Assembly (NCBI GenBank): GCA_965262565.1
Contig: CBDHFQ010000029.1
Location: forward strand, 248,001-312,000
Reading direction: 5' to 3'
DNA from: CBDHFQ01 sp965262565
GTDB taxonomy: Bacteria > Bacteroidota > Bacteroidia > J057
DNA: 64,000 nt
Shown: positions 53,671-61,611 of the stretch, piece after piece
Position numbering within the stretch: the first letter of the stretch is position 1
Layout of the letters: each line of letters opens with the position of its first letter
The notes under the pieces: model-generated
Database searches by the model: none
What the model was told of the DNA's origin: nothing
What the model saw: the letters and a program-made list of their open reading frames with translations, nothing else
Made by a program: the position numbers and the translations under genes

Positions 53671-55200
53671 CTAAAGGTCCCCATTGCCATCTTCCGCAAT
53701 TTCTTCTATTCCAAATCCTCTATCGGGTTCTCCTACCCTAAACATAGGCGCATTTGTGGTGTGAACAGCCCATGCACCAGGAGAAAGGGGTACCGGAACA
53801 GTACTTCCATCTCCCAGGGGAAGCGTTTCTGCTGTGGATACATTTTCGATTCTCACCGTAAATTCGGTCGCTTCTAATGGAGTTATGGTCAAACTAATCA
53901 CATTTTCATCCATAGGATAGGAAAAGCCATCATTTACCAGGCGGACGGTAGAATCTGTATCAGCCTCTCCCTGATCAGGTCCTGATTGCCTTGGAGCCTG
54001 ATTAAGACCGATTCCAGGAAGCTCATTCAATTCTGTTCCTGCATCCCATAAATCCAGTTGATCAGTAACATCACCACTGATGGGATTTCCCGCATCGTCA
54101 AATAGGGCAATGCCTGCACCGTCAGGAGCAAAAAACAAATCATTAGATTGGACGAACATGGTAGCAAGATTTAAGTTAGCTCCTACTTCTGCTACGACGG
54201 TAAATTCGTAGGCACCACCTGGTAGAATGGGGCCAGGACCATCTGCTCCAACAGGAATAGCAAAAGCATCCGCTGACGTAGTTGCCGAGCTACTGAGTGA
54301 TCCTGCTAAAGTTCCAGGAAAGCCATCTTCAGCTATTTCTTCCAATCCTAATCCTCGATCTGCTTCTCCTACAGTAAATAGAGAGTTTTCTTCCGAGCTC
54401 ACAGCAAAAACCCCTGGAGATAAAATGGCGGTAGCTCCTGTCATTTCTGCTGCCGACGCTCCTGAATTAGTTGCTGTGCCATCTTCTGCTATGGCTTCTA
54501 ATCCTTCCCCTCTATCGGGTGCTCCTACAGTAAATAGGGGAGCTGGATCTGAATGTATGACAAAAACACCTGGAGAAAGTGGTACGGGAACCGTAGAGCT
54601 GTCTGAAAGGACTAAGGTCTCAGGAGTAGATACATTTTCAATCCTCACAGTAAATGAAGTTCCTCCATTATGGATAAGGGTAGCGAGGATTACACTGGAA
54701 TCTGCTGGATAGGTGAACTCGTCATTCACGAATCTAATAGTAGAATCCATATCTATCTCACCGATGTCGGGACCAGCCTGGCGTGGGGCCTGATCCATCC
54801 CCGATCCCGGCTCCTGGTTTAGCTCAGTACCTGCATCCCACAAATCCAACTCTTCAGTAATGTTTCCACTGATAGCATTCCCCATAGAATCGTATAGCGC
54901 TATTCCCTCTTCATCAGGAGCATAGAATAAATCGTTCGACTGGACAAACATAGTCGCAAAGGTCAAATGGCTTCCAGGAGCAGCATCGAACGAAAACTCA
55001 TAGGCAGCACCCGGAAATATTGGGCCGGGGTTCGTAGAATCTACAGGTATACTAAATGTGCCACTTTGTGAGAAAGGAAATACCTGACCCACATTCTCCA
55101 CTCTTACATTGAAGAAGGTAGGTTGGGCGAAGGTAGCGGTTGCAAATATTATTAAGTATGTTGAAAGGAAAAGGTAAATACGTTTTAGCATGAGATTCAA
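53671..55200 (-). CDS. Secreted spondin-domain repeat protein, N-terminal part (frameshifted)
   Basis: A 509-residue frame with a signal peptide (about 1-26, ending TFAQ) and two full spondin-N-like domains plus the start of a third. Each unit has ATMFVQSNDLFYAPDEEGIALY, LWDAGTELN, QAPRQAGP and TVRIENVSTPETL. Between units is a duplicated piece: SPGVFVIHSDPAPLFTVGAPDRG and SPGVFAVSSEENSLFTVGEADRG. Translation stops at a TAG after EDGNGDL, where the paralogous units continue; the missing third domain and the T9SS signal lie in the next frame. This indicates a sequencing error, a recent mutation, or phase variation at the G run. As it stands the product would lack its T9SS signal. Confidence 0.82.
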   Translation of the reverse strand: MNLMLKRIYLFLSTYLIIFATATFAQPTFFNVRVENVGQVFPFSQSGTFSIPVDSTNPGPIFPGAAYEFSFDAAPGSHLTFATMFVQSNDLFYAPDEEGIALYDSMGNAISGNITEELDLWDAGTELNQEPGSGMDQAPRQAGPDIGEIDMDSTIRFVNDEFTYPADSSVILATLIHNGGTSFTVRIENVSTPETLVLSDSSTVPVPLSPGVFVIHSDPAPLFTVGAPDRGEGLEAIAEDGTATNSGASAAEMTGATAILSPGVFAVSSEENSLFTVGEADRGLGLEEIAEDGFPGTLAGSLSSSATTSADAFAIPVGADGPGPILPGGAYEFTVVAEVGANLNLATMFVQSNDLFFAPDGAGIALFDDAGNPISGDVTDQLDLWDAGTELNELPGIGLNQAPRQSGPDQGEADTDSTVRLVNDGFSYPMDENVISLTITPLEATEFTVRIENVSTAETLPLGDGSTVPVPLSPGAWAVHTTNAPMFRVGEPDRGFGIEEIAEDGNGDL

Positions 55201-55513
55201 TTTTATTTAGAGTTGAATTTGGAATAAAAGTAGAAGGTGGAGAGGCGTTTTTTTATCGGACTGGCGACAAATGGAGAAAAATATTTGACGTAAGTAATTG
55301 TTATACAGTTAATTATGTTTTTTCTCTAACGAAATTATCACATTTCTATCACGTTCGAAACGGAGAGGTATATGGTAAGATGAATGTTGTAAGAGTCAAA
55401 ATATGTTTTATTAGAAATGTCGTTATGATGTTTTTTTGTATATAAAAAAGAGGGAATACTTAAAAAGAAGTATTCCCCGTAGTATTGATATGATATTGAG
55501 AGATAGCTTTTGC
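55201..55513. other. Intergenic region upstream of the spondin gene
   Basis: A 313-base AT-rich gap between two minus-strand genes. It contains the terminator for the AhpD-like gene (listed separately) and must hold the promoter of the spondin gene. A 62-codon open frame at 55338-55526 overlaps the terminator and has no coding character. Nothing else was recognised. Confidence 0.4.
55440..55477 (-). terminator. Intrinsic terminator after the AhpD-like gene
   Basis: GGGAATACTT (55452-55461) and AAGTATTCCC (55468-55477) form a perfect 10-base stem with a 6-base loop. On the minus strand it lies 36 bases after the stop at 55514 and is followed by CTCTTTTTTATA. Confidence 0.85.
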
Positions 55514-56083
55514 TTATTTCTCCCACTTTCTTCCTTCAAAAGCTTTGTCCAAAGGTGTTTCTGCAAGATGGTTAGCGTAGTTACTGATCGTTTTAACTGA
55601 GATTGCCTGAACTACTTCCAGAATTTGAGTTTTTGTATAACCAGCATTCAAAAACGCCTCCACATCATCATCTGATGGAAAGCCTCTTTGTTGAATCATA
55701 ACTCTTGTGAATACACTTAATGCACTTAATTTAGGATCGGGAATATGAGCATTATTTCTGATAGCGTCAGTAACTTCTTTGGGAACATTAGACATATTAT
55801 CAGCTAATGTACTATGAGCGGCCGTACAATAATGGCATTCATTCTCTCTGCTGGAAGATAAAAGTATTACTTCCTGCTCTGTAGCAGTAAATGAAGAATG
55901 CTTGCGAAACTGCTCATAACCGTGCAGATAAGTGTTCAACAAAATCGGTGATTCCGCCATAACACCATACATATTAGGTACAAACCCAAGATTCTTTTTT
56001 GCTTGTTCTAATAGAGGCTTTGATCCTTCTGGAGCGCTGTCAATAGAGTGAACATCATAGGAGACCTTTGTGAGTGTTGCCAT
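55514..56083 (-). CDS. Carboxymuconolactone decarboxylase / AhpD-like protein
   Basis: A 189-residue protein from the ATG at 56083 (MATLTKVSYDVHS); the open frame extends upstream to 56125 but that leader is not typical. The helical CMD fold has the redox motif ECHYCTAAHS (CxxC plus His), giving a peroxidase-type active site as in AhpD alkylhydroperoxidases. The N-terminal block LLEQAKKNLGFVPNMYGVMAESP is typical of the peroxidase-related subgroup. It likely reduces organic peroxides or acts in detoxification; the electron donor is not evident. Monocistronic with a clear terminator. Confidence 0.85.
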   Translation of the reverse strand: MATLTKVSYDVHSIDSAPEGSKPLLEQAKKNLGFVPNMYGVMAESPILLNTYLHGYEQFRKHSSFTATEQEVILLSSSRENECHYCTAAHSTLADNMSNVPKEVTDAIRNNAHIPDPKLSALSVFTRVMIQQRGFPSDDDVEAFLNAGYTKTQILEVVQAISVKTISNYANHLAETPLDKAFEGRKWEK

Positions 56084-56179
56084 AAAACTTATTAGGTTAT
56101 TAGAAGTTAATGTAAAAGGACTCAATGTTATAACATTAATAAGTGGTGTATTGTGTAGTAGATGACAGTTGTTATTATC

Positions 56180-57553
56180 TTATTTTCCGAAAAGTTTCCC
56201 GAGAAATCCTTTCTTTTTTCTGACCTTCTTTTCCATCTCACTCACAGAATCTTCCAATGCCGAGATCAAAAATTCGTCTTCTGTCTTAAGAGCGATATCT
56301 CGTGCTTTTTGGAAGGCCTCCAGGGCTTGTTCCCAGTCTAATTGATTTTGTCTTACCGCTCCTATTTGCTGATAGCATCTGGCCATATCTGAATAGTGTT
56401 CTTCATTGGCACATAAGATAGCAGCTTGTTCGTAATGAAGGATAGCGTCTTCCAATTTCCCTTTCTGTTCCAGCAGGCGTGCTAATTGCATATGATCTCT
56501 TTGGTGTAGGGTATCAGGGGAATATTCCGACATCAATTGGATAGATTTTTTAGCCGTTTTTATCGCTCGATCATTCGCCCTTTGGTGAATAAACAGTATC
56601 GTAAGATCTTTGAGGACTTCAGCGAGTTCGGCTCCTTGATTAGATGCTTTATAATATGATCTTGCCTCTTCCAGGGCTTGATAAGCAGCTTCCATTTCTT
56701 TTCGAACCAGGAGAATCCGACCTTTTTGGTAATTGCTTTTGGCTAGAACATCTCTCAAAGATTCTGGTATGTTTATCGCAGGTGTTTCATTCGTGCCAAT
56801 GATCAATTCCGATGCTTGCTGATAATATTCCAATGCTTTATCCCACAATTCATATTGTTGAAATACGATACCTGTGTTGAATAGCGTCTTAATTACTTCC
56901 GGTGCATTTAATTCTTTCCAAAGGGTGATTGCTTTTCCATAATGGAATAAAGCTTTCCCTGCCTGGCCCGATATAGCATATTTTCTGCCATATTGATGAA
57001 ATAAATCCGCTGTTTCCATGTCTGTTGGAGAAGGGATTACATCGGGTAGTGGAGGGAGTGCTTCAATGGGAGGTGAATCTGCTCCTTGTTCTTCTGGAAA
57101 TACAATGGATTGGAAATCAACTGAATCTAGATGTGTCGAAAGGTGGGAGGATGTGTGTGAATCGGTCCAGAAGATGAGTATTCCGGAATTATGTTCTAAA
57201 ATAGGAGACATGGAGGAATTGAGTCGGTCGAGTGCATCCATTTTATGTTCCAGGAAGTCCATGAAAAAATAGCGTTCCATATGAGGGACGTGAATGATGG
57301 GAATTTGCTCTTCAGGAGATAAAGTAGAAATAAGATCACTGAACGTTTCTTCCTGGGGACTACTATCTTCAAAAGACAATGGCCATTCTACATGAACAAA
57401 TTCCTCGTATGACTGAACCATTTCCTGTAATAAGGCTTCTCTTCTCCCAAGTTGATCATCTATAATCATCAATACGTCCGTTTGTCGTTCCTGCTCAACA
57501 AAAAGTTGTAATGCTTGAGATTGGGAAGGAAAGGCTGACCAATTTTTTTCCAT
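56180..57553 (-). CDS. TPR protein with NTPase-like N-terminal domain (paralog 2)
   Basis: A 457-residue cytoplasmic protein sharing the plan of the gene at 47171-48556. N-terminal alpha/beta domain (about 20-150) with VLMIIDDQLGRREALLQEM, IIHVPHMERYFFMDFLEHKMDAL and GILIFWTDSHTSSHLSTHL, without a Walker A motif. TPRs run from about 185 to 430. The basic tail KKKGFLGKLFGK parallels the other copy. Its promoter region is also close to a divergent gene (glycosylasparaginase). Function unknown; an intracellular scaffold or sensor is possible. Confidence 0.65.
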   Translation of the reverse strand: MEKNWSAFPSQSQALQLFVEQERQTDVLMIIDDQLGRREALLQEMVQSYEEFVHVEWPLSFEDSSPQEETFSDLISTLSPEEQIPIIHVPHMERYFFMDFLEHKMDALDRLNSSMSPILEHNSGILIFWTDSHTSSHLSTHLDSVDFQSIVFPEEQGADSPPIEALPPLPDVIPSPTDMETADLFHQYGRKYAISGQAGKALFHYGKAITLWKELNAPEVIKTLFNTGIVFQQYELWDKALEYYQQASELIIGTNETPAINIPESLRDVLAKSNYQKGRILLVRKEMEAAYQALEEARSYYKASNQGAELAEVLKDLTILFIHQRANDRAIKTAKKSIQLMSEYSPDTLHQRDHMQLARLLEQKGKLEDAILHYEQAAILCANEEHYSDMARCYQQIGAVRQNQLDWEQALEAFQKARDIALKTEDEFLISALEDSVSEMEKKVRKKKGFLGKLFGK

Positions 57554-57629
57554 TAGATTAAATTATACATCAAATATTCAAAGATTTCGCAAATTTTATT
57601 AAGTTCTCATAAAATTAAATTCAAATACC

Positions 57630-58673
57630 ATGAGTAATCGCAGAACGTTTGTGCAACGACTGCTGGGAATCAGTTTGGGATTACCCGTTTTCGGATACGC
57701 ATCCACCTCTTCTCCCCAAAAATCTACGCAATTAAATGCTTCTCTTCCCATCATATTATGTAGTAGAGGAGAATATTGGGGAGAAAAAGTATTGACTCCT
57801 GCCTGGGAAAAGTTCGAAGAGAATAAAAAATTGTTAGATGCTATTGAAATTGGGGCCAATGTGGTCGAATTGGATCCCGAAGATACCTCTGTAGGATATG
57901 GAGGCCTACCTAATGAAGAAGGAGTCGTGAGTCTTGATGCATCTATTATGTATGGCCCTACATATAATTGTGGTTCTGTGTCTGGACTTGAAAGCATAAA
58001 GAAAGCCTGTTCTGTAGCACGATTAGTCATGGAGCGTACAGATCATATGATGTTAGTAGGGGAAGGAGCCTTGAGGTTTGCCAGAGCACATGGGTTTCCA
58101 GAAGAGAACTTATTAACGGACAGGTCTCGCAGAATTTGGTTGAGATGGAAAGAAAACCTAAGCGATAAAGATGATTGGTTACCACCGGAAGATGGGGATT
58201 ACGGCTTGGAGAAACGTCCGGGAGGCACTATCAATGTGTTAGGAATAGATGGAGATGGGAATGTTGCAGGCATCACAACGACAAGCGGATTATTTGGAAA
58301 AATTCCTGGAAGAATTGGGGATTCGCCTATTATAGGAGCCGGACTTTACTTAGACAATGAGGTAGGAGCTGCAGGAGCTACTGGGCGGGGAGAAGAGGTA
58401 ATCAGAACTTGTGGTAGTTTTTTTGTAGTGGAAAAAATGCGTCAGGGAATGAGTCCTCAAGAAGCTTGTGAAGCCATTTGCCAACGTATCATAGATATCA
58501 ACGGAGGGAAATCCAAAGTGGATTTTAATGATAAATTTGTAGCAGTTAATAAAGAAGGGGAGGTCGGATGTGCTTCTATTATGGGGAACCAAGGGGGAGA
58601 GCCTACTTTATCATTTATAAATAGTAGTGGTTTTCAGGAATATAAGGGCACCTACCTCATCGAGCGGGCTTAA
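57630..58673 (+). CDS. N4-(beta-N-acetylglucosaminyl)-L-asparaginase (glycosylasparaginase), Tat-exported
   Basis: A 347-residue Ntn-hydrolase precursor. The N-terminus MSNRRTFVQRLLGISLGLPVF has a twin-arginine export motif. The predicted self-cleavage site is before T200 in RPGGTINVLGIDGDGN, and the substrate block FGKIPGRIGDSPIIGAG then ATGRGEEVIRTCG matches glycosylasparaginases. After cleavage it removes GlcNAc-Asn linkages from N-glycoproteins. The residue before the nucleophile is Gly rather than the usual Asp of HDT in characterised enzymes, which may alter autoprocessing. It is divergent from a TPR gene. Confidence 0.85.
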   Translation: MSNRRTFVQRLLGISLGLPVFGYASTSSPQKSTQLNASLPIILCSRGEYWGEKVLTPAWEKFEENKKLLDAIEIGANVVELDPEDTSVGYGGLPNEEGVVSLDASIMYGPTYNCGSVSGLESIKKACSVARLVMERTDHMMLVGEGALRFARAHGFPEENLLTDRSRRIWLRWKENLSDKDDWLPPEDGDYGLEKRPGGTINVLGIDGDGNVAGITTTSGLFGKIPGRIGDSPIIGAGLYLDNEVGAAGATGRGEEVIRTCGSFFVVEKMRQGMSPQEACEAICQRIIDINGGKSKVDFNDKFVAVNKEGEVGCASIMGNQGGEPTLSFINSSGFQEYKGTYLIERA

Positions 58674-58778
58674 TCGGATCATTGACCTAACTAAGTGATT
58701 CCTGGCATAGGATCTGAATAAGTGGTATCAGTATTCCTTTGGATAAGAATTAATTCAAGATGAATTAAGCTGTGCAGC

Positions 58779-59150
58779 ATGGTTGATATAGAAAATTGGA
58801 TCTCTCATCAAGAGAGTAAATACGCCGACATATTAGATAAACTTCATCATTGGATCATTTCCTTCCCTGGTCTGGAACCCAAAATCAGGTATAAGGTTCC
58901 TTTTTATTATAAGCATAGTTGGATATGCTATATGAATCCTTTAAAACCTGAAGGAGTAGAATTAGTGTTCCTTAGAGGGATAGAATTGGTAGATGATCTG
59001 AATTTGTTAGACGCTAAAGATCGAAAGCAGGTAAAGGGCATTTCATTTTTTTCTCCAGAGGAAATTGATTTTGAGTTGCTAAGGGTTATCATGCTTGAAG
59101 CAATTATACTGGATGAAACGGTACCTTACAGATCAAAGAGGAAAAAATAA
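58779..59150 (+). CDS. DUF1801-like (YdhG/YjhX-type) small protein
   Basis: A 123-residue soluble protein. The pattern LHHWIISFPGLEPKIRYKVPFYYKHSWICYMNPLKPEGVELVFLRGIEL matches the DUF1801/YdhG family, a small alpha/beta fold related to the frataxin-like group with unknown role. It starts 105 bases after the glycosylasparaginase gene. No catalytic residues can be assigned. Confidence 0.7.
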   Translation: MVDIENWISHQESKYADILDKLHHWIISFPGLEPKIRYKVPFYYKHSWICYMNPLKPEGVELVFLRGIELVDDLNLLDAKDRKQVKGISFFSPEEIDFELLRVIMLEAIILDETVPYRSKRKK

Positions 59151-59552
59151 AAGAGACTTCTTACATAGAAGTCTCTAACATATAAAAGACGTGTGTGTAG
59201 AAAGATTTTCCTTATAGCTCTTGTTTGGTTTAGGAAAATTTCAGTAAAGACAAATGTATTACTCACTTGATATGCTAAGAACGGAATGCAGCTAAATTTA
59301 TTTTGATCAAGTACTTTTTATAAGTAAAAAATATTATTAGAATAATTATTCAAGTAATTGTATTTTAATTTGAATTTTACAGTGAGAAAAAAAAGAAATT
59401 TGGCCTTTTGAGGAAATGATTAATTTAGAAGATAAGAAATTAATCATATACAGTAAAACTAATGCGATGATGGTGAAGAGGTGGATAATAATCTTCGAGA
59501 ACTCTTATGTAAAGGAACAGGAAATCTAAAATGATTTTCGTAATTTTATCCC
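59151..59552. other. AT-rich intergenic region upstream of the Fur-family gene
   Basis: This 402-base gap holds a hairpin at 59152-59176 and is otherwise very AT-rich with no clear coding frame. It must carry the promoter of the Fur-family gene. A 19-base Fur-type operator was not recognised with confidence. Confidence 0.4.
59152..59176. terminator. Hairpin after the DUF1801 gene
   Basis: AGAGACTTCT (59152-59161) and AGAAGTCTCT (59167-59176) form a perfect 10-base stem with a TACAT loop, immediately after the stop codon. No T-run follows on the plus strand; a U-run would be present only for a minus-strand transcript (complement of 59142-59151). Confidence 0.45.
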
Positions 59553-59960
59553 ATGATAAAAGAATTGCTTCACACTTACCAATTAAGACATACCCCCTGC
59601 AGAGCAGATATGCTGAAGCTATTTAAGCAAAAAAACATTGCATTATCTGAACCTGAAATTGAGAAAGAGTTTAAGGATAGGTATGATAGAGTTACGCTTT
59701 ACAGAAATCTGGGTACTTTTGTGAAGAAGGGATTAGTTCATAAGGTGTTGGATGATACAGGTGCTAAGAGGTATGCCTTATGTTCCCATAATTGTTCTAC
59801 AAAGACGATGCATCAGCATGATCACGTCCACTTTAAATGCGTGATTTGTGGTGAGGTAAGATGTTTGCAAGAAGTTAGTATACCACAACTTCCATTACCT
59901 GAAGGATACCAAACATCTGAAATGAATGTACTCGTTAGTGGAACATGTCCTAATTGCTGA
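59553..59960 (+). CDS. Fur-family metal-dependent transcription regulator
   Basis: A 135-residue Fur superfamily regulator with an N-terminal winged helix (about 1-78; RADMLKLFKQKNIALSEPEIEKEFKDRYDRVTLYRNLGTFVKKGLVH) and a metal-binding C-terminal domain. HQHDHVHFKCVICGEV supplies the His-rich site and first CxxC; the second CxxC ends the protein (TCPNC). This double CxxC structural zinc site is common to Fur, Zur and PerR. The sequence does not show which metal is sensed. It overlaps the 3' end of gldD by 11 bases, on opposite strands. Confidence 0.88.
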   Translation: MIKELLHTYQLRHTPCRADMLKLFKQKNIALSEPEIEKEFKDRYDRVTLYRNLGTFVKKGLVHKVLDDTGAKRYALCSHNCSTKTMHQHDHVHFKCVICGEVRCLQEVSIPQLPLPEGYQTSEMNVLVSGTCPNC

Positions 59961-60570
59961 CCCCATTCCAATCAATAGAAGCTAATACTCCCTTCATCTC
60001 TTCTTTCATAAACGCTATTACTGGAGCAAGAGAATCATTCTTCGTGGCAGTCTGAAAGTAGCAATTCATCATTACAATGTCAGTACCTTCATGATTTCGA
60101 AAAAAGAACTGAGCAGGGGTTCCTACATTGCCATAAACTTCATAGAAAAATCCTTTACCATTTTCTCTTTCCACCAATTCATCCTTTATCTGGCTAGCTT
60201 TTTTACTATGCGCATAAATAAGTTTCCTCCATTCCTCATAATGTAAATCAGCAGGCTTATTGGTCTTTGCAGTATTCCTGTGAGTGATGTGCCATGTCGC
60301 TTTGTATGCTGGATAATAGATGTTTATCCAACAACTGTCCGTCTGTTGATGAGTAATTTTGCCTGTACTGGGATAGTCAAAAGTGAAAGGACAGCTTTCA
60401 TTCTCAAATGTAAGGTATTGAACCTCTTTAGGTAACTCAATTCTGTGATATCCCCAGGGACGAGGATAAGTAGGAGGGGGTTGGCAAGCGGAAAAAGTAA
60501 ATAGTGAAACAAGGACTAGTAAAAAAGGGGAATATGCTGGAGTAAATGTCAATATTGGATAATGGGTCAT
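59950..60570 (-). CDS. gldD: Gliding motility lipoprotein GldD
   Basis: A 206-residue exported lipoprotein: N-terminal hydrophobic segment with a lipobox-like SLFTFSAC (C29). The mature protein starts with PRPWGYHRIELPKE and includes NESCPFTFDYP, CWINIYYPAYKATWHITH and a C-terminal FMKEEMKGVLASIDW. This order of motifs matches GldD, required for gliding and T9SS function in Flavobacterium. Its usual neighbours gldE and ssb are not here. It fits the T9SS-sorted spondin protein in the window. Confidence 0.8.
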   Translation of the reverse strand: MTHYPILTFTPAYSPFLLVLVSLFTFSACQPPPTYPRPWGYHRIELPKEVQYLTFENESCPFTFDYPSTGKITHQQTDSCWINIYYPAYKATWHITHRNTAKTNKPADLHYEEWRKLIYAHSKKASQIKDELVERENGKGFFYEVYGNVGTPAQFFFRNHEGTDIVMMNCYFQTATKNDSLAPVIAFMKEEMKGVLASIDWNGVSN

Positions 60571-60692
60571 ATATTTGACGGTTAATCAACACCATTAGAG
60601 GTACGCATGGTGAAAGGACAGGTTATGAGAAATATAATGTAAACTCTCTGATTATCGGTAAAGTAAATGCATTTTTAATATCTTTATACATT

Positions 60693-61574
60693 ATGAAACA
60701 AATATTTGCTACCTCTTTCATCTATCTTTTGTTTTCTTTTATTCAACTATCTGCTGTGTTTAGCCAGGTTCAGTGCTCCACGGAAGATAGAAAGAAATTA
60801 TTGTCAATAATGGAACAGTTGGATTCTTTAGCTGTTGAGGACAAATCCATGGGAGAATTGGCTGTAGAGGCAGGAAAACAATTCATGGGAACTCCTTATG
60901 TCGCTAAAACCCTTGAATTACCCGGACAGGAACAATTAGTCATTAATGTTCTTGGCCTGGATTGTACGACTTTTTTAGAAAATGTGGTTGTCTTAAGCCG
61001 ATTAATGAAAAGGAAGTCGCTAACTCAAGAGGACTATGAAAAAGAATTAGAACAAATTAGATATAAAGAAGGAAAATTGGATCAATACCCCAGTCGCTTA
61101 CACTATTTTACTGACTGGATATATGATAACCAACAGAAAGGCGTCATAGAAGATATGACTCCGAAGATAGGAGGGAAGCCCTATCCAAAAGAAATTAACT
61201 TTATGTCTTCCCATCGTGACAGCTATGCACAACTCAAAGATGAACATTATTATGCTGCTATTATCGAGACGGAAAAAGAGAGAAATGATAGAGATTATGA
61301 ATATTGTCATATCCCAAAAGACGAACTCCCCAAAGTAGAAATGCACATTCAGCATGGAGACCTTATCGCCATTACTACTCCAATTAAAGGACTTGATGTG
61401 GTGCATGTAGGTATCGCTTTTAGAAGAGAAGGGATACTTCACATGCTACATGCTTCTACTGGATCTAATGAGGTGGAAATTACTGAGAATCCGTTAGTAG
61501 AGTACTTGGCTGAGAAGAAATCCCAATCTGGAATAATGGTAGCCAGATTGCTTCACGAAGAAGAGAAACAATAA
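60693..61574 (+). CDS. DUF1460 family N-acetylmuramoyl-L-alanine amidase-like protein
   Basis: A 293-residue exported protein with a signal peptide ending near VFSQ (residue 25). The block FMGTPYVAKTLELPGQEQLVINVLGLDCTTFLENVVVLSRL contains the likely catalytic cysteine (DCTTF), and the later DVVHVGIAF the catalytic histidine, as in DUF1460 (NlpC/P60-like cysteine hydrolases). It likely acts on muropeptides in the periplasm. It is 37 bases upstream of the LVIVD-repeat gene and on the same strand. Confidence 0.85.
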   Translation: MKQIFATSFIYLLFSFIQLSAVFSQVQCSTEDRKKLLSIMEQLDSLAVEDKSMGELAVEAGKQFMGTPYVAKTLELPGQEQLVINVLGLDCTTFLENVVVLSRLMKRKSLTQEDYEKELEQIRYKEGKLDQYPSRLHYFTDWIYDNQQKGVIEDMTPKIGGKPYPKEINFMSSHRDSYAQLKDEHYYAAIIETEKERNDRDYEYCHIPKDELPKVEMHIQHGDLIAITTPIKGLDVVHVGIAFRREGILHMLHASTGSNEVEITENPLVEYLAEKKSQSGIMVARLLHEEEKQ

Positions 61575-61611
61575 ATTTTATTAAATTCACCATTAACTAA
61601 AAAACAAGAAA

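Noticed and set aside
55338..55526. 62-codon minus-strand open frame after the AhpD-like gene
   Set aside because: It overlaps the AhpD-like gene end and runs through a strong intrinsic terminator.
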